Positions 56,747 to 64,000 of a DNA stretch of 64,000 nt are shown here, piece by piece (position 1 is the first letter of the stretch; the number at the start of each line of letters is the position of its first letter). The position numbers were made by a program, and so were the translations under genes. Under the pieces are notes generated by a model that had not been told where the DNA came from, did no database searches, and saw nothing but the letters and a program-made list of their open reading frames with translations. Source of the stretch: Solenopsis invicta (lineage: Eukaryota; Arthropoda; Insecta; Hymenoptera; Formicidae); assembly GCF_016802725.1 (NCBI RefSeq), contig NC_052679.1, positions 12,629,463 through 12,693,462 of the forward strand. The letters run 5' to 3'.

Positions 56747-58066
56747 CGAGGTGTGATCAAAAAGTAAGGTGACTTTTCATTTTTATAAAAAAATATTCAT
56801 TTATTCATCCAAAATTATGTTATCCCCTTCAAAATAATCCCCCTCTGATACAATGCATTTGTGCCAGCGCTTTTTCCAGTCGTTCCAAACCATTTCTGAA
56901 ATGCACTTTTGGGTATTGCCTTGAGCTCCTCCAGCGATGCAGCCTTAATCTCCTCAATCGTCGCAAATCTTCGTCCTTTCATAGGCCTTTTCAATTTTGG
57001 GAAGAGGAAAAAGTCACAGGGGGCCAAGTCTGGTGAATACGGTGGCTAAGGCATGATGATAGTATTGTTTTTGGCCAAAAAAGTACTCACTAGTAACGAC
57101 GTGTGCGCAGGTGCATTATCATGGTGCAGAATCCATGAATTTTCTTTCCACACTTCCGGACGTTTTTTTCTTATTGATTCACGCTAACGCCGCAAAACCT
57201 CAAGGTAATACTCCTTGTTTACCGTACGACCTTGTGGTAGGAATTCTTGTGATGCACAACGCCATGGTAATCAAAGAAAACTGTGAGCAAAACCTTCACA
57301 TTCGAACGAACTTGGCGTGCCTTTTTCGGTCTTGGCTCTCCTGGGCTCTTCCACTGGGATGATTGGGCTTTGGTTTCGACGTCATAACCATATACCCATG
57401 TTTCGTCACCAGTTATAACCCTTTTGAGCAGATCAGGATCATCATTGACGTCGTTCAACATGTCTTGGGCGATGTTCATGCGACGCTGCTTCTGATCAAA
57501 ATTAAGCAGTTTTGGAACGAATTTCGCTGACACACTTGTCATACCCAAAACATCCGTTAAAATTGATTGGCATGAGCCAAACGATATGTTAAGATCATCA
57601 GCTATTTCTCTAATTCGACGATTTTTCAACACAATTTCTTTCACTTCCTGAACATTTTCGTCGGTTTTTGACGTGCTGGGGCGTCCAGAGCGAGGTTCAT
57701 CGTTAACATTTTCTCGGACCTCTTGGAATAACTTATACCATTTATAAACATTTTTTTTGCTCAAAGTTGACTCACCGTACGCCACTGTCAACATTTCAAG
57801 AGTTTTTGAACATTTAATACCATTTTTTACACAAAAATTAATACAAACTCTCTGCTCCATTATTTTCAACAGCAAAAAATCGCCGAGCACGCAAACACGA
57901 GTCTAATCTTTATGCCTCTCACATAAAAACAACACATGCTATATAGTCAAAACTGTGAACATATGATCGTGACGAGTGTACCAATACAAAAAAAAAAAAT
58001 TTTGAAATTAGAATATACAGAGCGCGCGAAATTCAAAAAGTCACCTTACTTTTTGATCACACCTCG
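56747..58066 (-). mobile_element. mariner transposon, 1320 bp
   Basis: TA (56745-56746, 58067-58068) flanks perfect ends CGAGGTGTGATCAAAAAGTA followed by AGGTGACTTTT, inverted over about 31 bp. Size and TA target are canonical for mariner. The transposase gene on the minus strand is nearly full length but broken. The intact ends suggest insertion well after element K. Confidence 0.95.
56815..57860 (-). pseudogene. mariner transposase, DD34D, frameshifted
   Basis: The likely start is 57860 (MEQRVCINFCVKNGIKCSKT); upstream in-frame codons are open but atypical. The N-terminal part has the two helix-turn-helix units and DEPRSGRPSTS between them. TGDETWVYGYDVETK gives the first catalytic Asp (about 57390). 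A two-base insertion near 57252 shifts the frame. LHHDNAPAHTS (second Asp, about 57105-57135) and YSPDLAPCDFFLFPKLK (third Asp, about 57000-57045) lie in the new frame. Stops occur near 57187 and 57048 (a CAG-to-TAG-type change), and a final frameshift near 56890 alters the C-terminus. All three Asp codons survive, so decay appears recent. Closest overall resemblance is to insect mariners with Tyr-Ser-Pro-Asp-Leu. Confidence 0.93.
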
Positions 58067-59133
58067 TATGTATATTATCCAATGTGTAACAGCCAAAATA
58101 AAATAATTATTTATTTAAAGTGTATATAATTATAGTTATTGCAAATAAATAAACAAATGTAAGATAATTTATAAATCGAGTTAACATTTATTGTTGTTAT
58201 GCGAAAAAAACTCAGAAGACTTTTTCAGTGATAACTTCAATGATTTAATTAGAGTTACGCTTGGCAAAATATGCATGTATTTCGTATAAGATGTATATCG
58301 TATATGATGGATGTGCTATCGTATAAATATGAATATATGATTCTTATATGATTCTTATACGATAAATCCGCATGTTAAGCACGTGATTCTATATAATTTC
58401 CGCCCGTGATATGTAATTCGTTTGTGATCGCATAACGATCGTATGTCTAATAATGCGATTGCCATGTGGTCGCATACGAGTCATATAAAATATAAAAATC
58501 GTATGTACCTTATACACAATCTTATATGATTCGGAACATACGTCAAACATGTCACATGTGATTTCGAAACAAATGTCCAATAGTGATATGTAATTCGTAT
58601 ACCATCTGTCTAATCATGCGATTAGCATGTGATCGCATAGGATTCGTATAAGATTCGCATATAATTCTTATACGATCAGATATGATTCAGATATCATTCG
58701 TATACTACTGATATATTCACATACTAAATTTACGGTAGGGTTCTTTATGAAAGGAGGTTCTTTAACAATCCTAGGGTTCTTTAACAATCCTGGATCGTGT
58801 TTTAATACCTATTAGCTTTCTTCGTGGCATATTTTAGAAAAAAACTTAAATTCTATCCCTACTGAAAAAAATCACGTGACAAAATAACATGATAAGATCA
58901 CGTAACGAGTCACGTAATGAAATGTTCCAAATCAGTAAGTGATTTTTAAAAATTATAAGGTTTGAAAAATCATATACTATAAAAAAATCATATTATGTTT
59001 AAGAAATTAGATAAATTTACATATGTATATACCATACATCTACTTAATTTTAAAAAATTGTGTGATTTCTTAATATTACGTAATTTTAAAAAATCACATA
59101 ATTTTCAAAAATCACGTACTGATTTGGAATATT

Positions 59134-60374
59134 CTCATACAGCACAGAAAATTTCAGCAATATTGCAGCAATGTTGCAATGTTGCAGATTGCAATGCAAT
59201 ATTACTGAGACATTGCAGAAACACAAATTAACAATATGCCTGCAACATCGCATTGCATATGCCAGTAATATTCCGGAAACATTGCAATATCATAATTTTT
59301 TAATAAAGTAGTGGCAATAAAGAGCCAAAGCAAAATATTTGCGTATAATAATATATTAATTTAATTCATCCATAATTATTCATCCGCATTTAGCAAACTA
59401 AGGTTGGGCGACATTACTAAATTTTTATTTTCCGCTGAATCTCTACATTCCCTAACAGTACAACCGTCCATCGACTGTATATCGACAACCGTATATCGAC
59501 TGTAAGTTGACTCATCCAAGTCAAGCTTTCAAAGTTGACTGCAAATCGACTTTGCATAGACGTCTACAGACATCCTTCAAATGTTGACTCTAAGACATCT
59601 AGAAAAAGGCATGCGGTCCCGTGGTGTTGTGTGCATCATAGTATTGTTAAGAAACATAAATATTTATATCAATAGATGAAATAGGTTCATATATGAAGAA
59701 ACCTCGATCTACAGCCCAATGAACATACAATATTTTTTAATTGTTTTTTTAATAAAAATTTTTTTATATTTAATTTAATTATTGTATTATATTGATATAT
59801 ATTTTCTAATTGCATCTTATTTAAACAAATAACAGAAAAGTTATTCCAGATGCTATTCCGCATTTGCAAAATTAGTAAAAAAAACTATAACTTTATATTT
59901 GTTTATATAAATATTGTGCTTTAATTATACATATTTCATCTTTTCGATAACGTATATTGACCTAATCTACAAGTTATATACATATATCAGCATAAAGGTG
60001 TTCACAGGTCATCATGAGGGATCAGTTCGCAGCGGTCACGGAGGTCAAGCAACGTTTACCGGAGTCGCGACTTGGATGGATGATCGCTTGGAAATTTCCA
60101 AAAAAATATTCCCAAATTTTTTTTGCGAAAAATGTTTTTTAAAATGTTACACAAATATTGTTTTGTTCATTGGAATTATGTGGTGTAATAATATTTATGT
60201 AAATATTTTGGAAAAATGGGATGTTTCAATGCAATATTTCAAAAAGCGGACATCTTAATGTTGCTGCAATCTTCCAGGAATGTTGCAGCAATGTTTCGCA
60301 ATCAAAATGCAATATTACAATGTTTCAATGACATCATTCTGCAATGTTCCTGCAATCTCTCTGTGCTGTATGGG
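59134..60374 (+). mobile_element. CCC-end element M, GCAATGTTGC arms, 5S-like core
   Basis: CTCATACAGCACAGAAAATT at the left and (inverted) CCCATACAGCACAGAGAG at the right bound 1.24 kb. It is a close relative of element H over its whole length, with a 5S-like sequence at 60018-60102. Arms and core agree with H, in contrast to element K, which shares only the core. Confidence 0.75.
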
Positions 60375-61191
60375 TTTTATTACGTGATTTATGTTCACTG
60401 TTAGAAATGTTCGTAAAATTCCATCAAATTTAAGTTACTAAAGTAACTTAATTTTCCGAAATTGGGATGCTGAAAACGAAATTAAGTAACATTTAATGCA
60501 AATTTCTCTTAAAATTCCGATACTCTATCTCAGAATTACAAATGGTTTCTTAAAATTACTAAATGGTAACAGAAGTTTAAGATATCGTGACTGGATGAAG
60601 TTGCGCAGTGTACTCTGCGCAGTTTTTTTCCCGCGTACAACTCGGCGATCGGTAGGAAGACATCCTTTGCAATCTCTCAGTGGTGAGAAGTGGCCAGAAG
60701 TGACAGTGAATGATACAGTGTGCAAAAACAAGTGTCATTATTCAGAATTTTACTGAAAATGTGACATTATGTTATATAAAATGTGATGTATGTGATATAG
60801 TTTTCTATTTTAAAGATTTGATTAAGTATTATTTTAAAGAATTATAATGATATTATTATTCGGTTTATTAATTTTGATATATTATTGTTTATAATATTTA
60901 TCTTGACATATAAATAAACATATAATACAAACAAAGTATGTTTAAACAAACAACTAAGTGTGTATATGTTATACACAGTATTCTCATTGCATTAAATGAA
61001 CACTCAAAAACAACTTTTCATAACTAATAGTTTTTGATATACATTTGATACGTATGTATACTCAGTGGCTTGCATGGCATATAACATGTTTAGTTCATAT
61101 TATCTTACTATTTAGGTGCCAAGATATATAATATATATAATATTAGATATATAAGATTTATTGCATATAAAGAAATATATAAGAAAACATT

Positions 61192-61325
61192 TTTATCGGT
61201 TTATTAATTTTAATATATATTATAGTTTATAATTATATATCTTATATTCTATATATAGATATATAGAATATAAGATATATCATTATAAACTACATATATA
61301 TTAAAATTAATAGACCGATATAAAT
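61192..61325. repeat. Hairpin with arms of about 60 bp
   Basis: TTTATCGGTTTATTAATTTT pairs with AAAATTAATAGACCGATA at the other end. The centre is TATAGATATATAGA. The stem is nearly continuous apart from a few mismatches. Confidence 0.85.
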
Positions 61326-61454
61326 TTTTTTACCCATTGAAATTTTCAGTTAGAGATACTGAAAATTCCTAAACTAAAAAAATTTTAGTAATATATGTCT
61401 GAAGTTGAATTTAATCATTGTTACTGAAAATTACTAAAGTGTAACAAAAATTTC

Positions 61455-61565
61455 AGGTACGTGTGACTAAAGCTTTATGCAGTTGCTGTTTCTAAAATTT
61501 TTACTTTCGTATAGTAAATTTGAGAAACGGTAATTGCATAAAGCTTCAGTCACACGTACCTGAAA
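61455..61565. repeat. Hairpin with arms of about 48 bp
   Basis: TTTCAGGTACGTGTGACTAA pairs with TCAGTCACACGTACCTGAAA, and AAGCTTTATGCA with TGCATAAAGCTT. The loop is about 15 bases. Confidence 0.85.
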
Positions 61566-61657
61566 ATTCCTACAGAAATTTCTAACAGTGTTATTAATTA
61601 TATGACTCGTTATTTTATCATGTGATTTTGTTACGTGATTTTTTTTTCAGTAGGAAT

Positions 61658-62021
61658 GAACTTAATTTAATTAATCTTAAAATAATGTTTGTGAAACAAA
61701 CAAGATCAACTAAGAGTAATTAATTGTACTTAAGGAGATAGATAGTGAAACAGGTAAACTATTGGAAGTAAAAATTTTGATTGATTCTGTAAATTAATAT
61801 ACATTAAGCAACAATTTTATCGCAACACTTATTTATATCAAAATTTTGCACACCTTCAAATAATCATAACTTCGTTAAAATTATCGTATTCAAAAGTTTT
61901 TTTTGTTAATTAATATATTTATATTATTCACTGAAACTTATTTTGTTATTCTAAATTAACCGTGTTACCCGCCATATCTATAAACCAATATCGATATATA
62001 TCGATCCATAAAAATAAATTG

Positions 62022-62063
<42 letters not shown>

Positions 62064-62233
62064 GCTTGCCGTACTACGGACATTTAAGTTCTTTATTTTG
62101 CCCTGAAAAATCTTTATATCCTGTCAGGTTATAAGTCTAGGCAGGCTTAATGAGGTAATAAATACGTTCTAATACGAAAGCTTTAACCCGTAAGGTAACC
62201 TTATTTTGAACTTTAACATCAATTCGATTACAG
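61658..62233. other. Homologue of the 50.8-51.6 kb flank, then AT-rich DNA and (TC)n
   Basis: 61658-61760 is the inverse of 50940-50974 joined to 51559-51611 and is the empty site for the TTAA-2 MITE. A (TC)n tract lies at about 62025-62061. The rest has no recognised feature. Confidence 0.6.
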
Positions 62234-62932
62234 GATTGCCGATCAACAAAAGAATACGTCAACAAAATCACGACGACCGCACATCAATTGAAAGAGGTCG
62301 ACTTTGACATAAAAGAAGAAATGATTGGAGCACTTTTGCTGTCTGGACTTCCAAGCAAATATAAGCCAATAATCATGGCTATAGAAAATGCCGGCATGAC
62401 GATTACTGCTGACACAATAAAAGTAAAACTTCTTCAGGAGGTAACCGATTCAAATTTAAATGAAGAAGACGAACAAGGCACTGCTTTTCTAATAAAGACA
62501 AATAAAGGTCGAGGGAAGTACAATTCAAACAAACCTACAAAATGTCAAATATGTAATAAGATAGAGCATTCTACAAATAAATGCTGGTTTAAAAACAAGA
62601 AGAAGCCTGAGAATAAAAAGGAATCTGAAGAAAAGACCATCAACACCTAAATCTACATTAACACCTACACCCAACAAAGCTTTCCTTGCGATGCTTGCAT
62701 CAGATAAAACAAACAAAGATTCTTGGTACGTCGATTCATGTGCATCATCACATATGACTTGCTATTTAGAAAATATACAAAATGCTATTGAATTCGATAC
62801 TCAAATATCAACCGCAACCCACGAAACGTTAGCTGTAAAAAACCGAGGAAACACAACTCTAAATATCAATGTAGGTGAACAATGTCAGAAGATAATGACT
62901 GAAAAGGTTTTTTATGTACCAGCCCTGATAGC
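62234..62932 (+). pseudogene. Copia 3 gag and protease fragment
   Basis: Gag reads STKEYVNKITTTAHQLKEVD, then LLLSGLPSKYKPIIMAIENA (about 62334-62393), with the knuckle CQICNKIEHSTNKC (about 62543-62584). After a stop at 62648, a second frame carries protease: DSWYVDSCASSHMTCYLEN (about 62718-62775), where the usual D-S-G reads D-S-C, then VFYVPALIA (about 62908-62932). Similarity stops abruptly at 62933, where an arm-like repeat starts. No LTR is present; the 5' border at 62234 follows ATTACAG. Confidence 0.85.
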
Positions 62933-63200
62933 CACCTGTTTGTGTTGTTGCTGTAATGTTGCCGAAAACAAAGGGCATTAGTTTTCAGCAAATTTAGAAC
63001 AAGGTGTGTGTCTCATTTGCTTTTGGTTTGACATCATATGAATTTAGCACGTTTTGCTGCCTATATGCTGCGTATTTGCTGTCAACGGTTTATCGCTATA
63101 CATAAAGAGCAACATGAGAGCAAGTTGCCAACAACAAGTGCTGAGTCATAAATTGCAGCAAAAATTCAACAACATATCGAAAACGGTTAAATATATGTTT
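62933..63200. repeat. Arm-like TTGCTG/CAGCAA repeat next to Copia 3
   Basis: Variants of GTTGCTGTAATGTTGCC, TTTTGCTGCC and CAGCAAAAATTCAACAAC fill this stretch in both orientations. It looks like another CCC-end arm but I cannot locate its ends. Confidence 0.4.
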
Positions 63201-63267
63201 TGTACTTTTTTTTTCAAATATATAAAAAATAAATAAGTTAATTCTTCTTTCTACTGAATTGTCACTA

Positions 63268-63790
63268 CCCTGCAAAAAATATGCGATAAAACCGATTAAA
63301 AAAAAGTAATCCGAATCGATCGAGATTTCTACACCAAAAATACGGTATTAAGACCGATTGAAAATAAGATCGGAATCCAGATAGATTTTTTAAAACAGAA
63401 TACATTAATGTAAACGTAATAAATGTTTAGTTTACAAAAAAGTATTTCTTGTATCCTTTTCATTAAAAAGAATTAAATTTAAATTAAATATTTAATTTAT
63501 GTACAAGATTAAATAACAATACAAATTGTTATTTACATATAAAAATATAAAATTTTATGTGACCAATGTTTCACACAACACACGTCACGTTTGAAAAGAA
63601 TGAGAACGAGTATTCGTCTCGAGCTTACAACAAGTTCTAAAAGCTTACGTTAGTATGAGCTGGGGTGTCTGCCGCGGTGGCACCTAGATATAATGACTGT
63701 GGCCGCACTCAACTCACGAGAAAATCTCCCGCGGCGTGGCCGCCTAGCGGTGACGCTAGCACTCATTTGTTAAATCCATTTCAATCCGAT
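63268..63790 (+). repeat. Dispersed repeat R3, copy 3
   Basis: TA|CCCTGCAAAAAATATG opens an arm of AATCCGATT variants (63268-63390). The shared R3 body follows (ACAGAATACATTAATGTAAA, the CGAGTATTCGTCTC block and the GC-rich CGCCTAGCGGTG block) and ends near TTTCAATCC at about 63790. It is the inverse of 10040-10592 over essentially its whole length. Confidence 0.7.
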
Positions 63791-63837
63791 CTGATAGCCA
63801 AGTAAATAATTAATTTACTCCTGTTTATTTATTACAT

Positions 63838-63893
63838 TACACACGCTCGCGCAAACACACAATCACATACGCACACGCGCGCACACACACACA
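63838..63893. repeat. Degenerate (CA/CG)n microsatellite
   Basis: ACACACGCTCGCGCAAACAC and further alternating purine-pyrimidine words up to ACACACACACAAATC. The remaining DNA to 64000 is AT-rich without features. Confidence 0.8.
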
Positions 63894-64000
63894 AATCATT
63901 TTCGACATTTTATTTAGCTACAAGACAATAATTAATATATTTAATGTTTTGATACACGACAAAAGCACAGCATCATTATCTTTTTTTATTACCATCATGT

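Larger units (their letters stand above)
55661..58740 (-). mobile_element. CCC-end element K, CGTATACG arms, 5S-like core, holds a mariner
   Basis: CCCTACCGTAAAAGTCGTAT and (inverted) CCCTACCGTAAATTTAGTATG are the ends, flanked by TT (55659-55660 and 58741-58742). The left arm (55661-55790) and right arm (58260-58740) are variants of TCGTATACGA, ATCATATATGAT and CGCATGCG. The core, read on the minus strand, carries a 5S-like copy at 55921-56000. It is homologous to the cores of H and M up to a few bases from the arms, although the arms are unrelated. A mariner (56747-58066) is nested in it. Confidence 0.75.
60396..61590. mobile_element. MITE O with CACTGTTAGAAAT ends
   Basis: A perfect 13-bp inverted repeat, CACTGTTAGAAAT, is flanked by TT on both sides. 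The arms contain AAATTACTAAAGTAAC-type quasi-palindromes similar in design to those of the CCC-end elements. The core has two strong hairpins (61192-61325, 61455-61565). The frame at 60496-60756 is unrecognised. Confidence 0.65.
58857..61655. mobile_element. CCC-end element L, AATCACGTGAT arms
   Basis: CCCTACTGAAAAAAATCACG at the left and (inverted) TCCTACTGAAAAAAAAATCACG at the right are the ends, flanked by AT (58855-58856, 61656-61657). The arms (58857-59125, 61590-61655, plus 60375-60390) are variants of AATCACGTGATT and CATGATAA. Elements M and O are nested in it. Confidence 0.7.

Noticed and set aside
57111..57362. Plus-strand frame across the mariner
   Set aside because: It is antisense to the mariner transposase.

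Overview
The window reads as intergenic, transposon-dominated DNA from an arthropod, most likely a hymenopteran insect such as an ant. The reasons are the AT-rich background, the R1-clade LINE, BEL/Pao, Copia and Penelope-like retroelements, and the mariner, Tc1-like, ISL2EU-like, hAT and TTAA-specific DNA elements. I found no host protein-coding gene, no intact rRNA or tRNA gene and no CRISPR array, so the organism assignment is an inference. Every recognisable coding region is a degraded transposon gene.

Layout. 0-6.5 kb: AT-rich DNA with a diverged TTAA-type repeat, a hairpin, the GC-rich 3' end of an R1-like LINE and a Penelope-like remnant. 6.6-10.8 kb: a CCC-ended element with GGACGTCC-rich arms, holding a Tc1-like fold-back element. 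11.3-16.9 kb: a TTAA-flanked repeat, then a duplicated and inverted repeat carrying another CCC-ended element with a tRNA-like core. 16.9-19.9 kb: an ISL2EU/Harbinger-like transposon with about 180-bp terminal inverted repeats and a broken DDE-SWIM transposase. 20.4-22.1 kb: a MITE nest. 22.2-26.8 kb: a decayed Copia element on the minus strand. 26.8-33.0 kb: a CCC-ended element containing an older repeat, which contains a TTAA element, which contains a 5'-truncated R1 LINE and a second TTAA MITE. 33.4-48.8 kb: a Copia element split by a hAT-ended element (8-bp duplication) that holds a proline-rich reading frame, itself split by a BEL/Pao retrotransposon that carries two hAT MITEs. 49-63.8 kb: a dense field of CCC-ended elements, several with an internal 5S-rRNA-like sequence, plus a mariner and a third Copia fragment.

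The most unusual pattern is the group I call CCC-end elements. They start CCC and end GGG, with 2-bp target duplications where these can be checked against an empty site or a restored reading frame. The two arms of one copy are built from the same short, degenerate, self-complementary motif. The motif differs completely between copies (GGACGTCC, CTGCTGCCA, TGTGATATCACA, GCAATGTTGC, CGTATACG, AATCACGTGAT), even where the cores are homologous. Two core types carry fragments resembling Pol III genes (5S rRNA and tRNA).

Nesting gives a relative order of events. The outer Copia, CCC-end and repeat copies are oldest. The R1 LINE, the BEL/Pao, the paired hAT MITEs and the 15-bp-TIR TTAA MITE are youngest, with clean target duplications.
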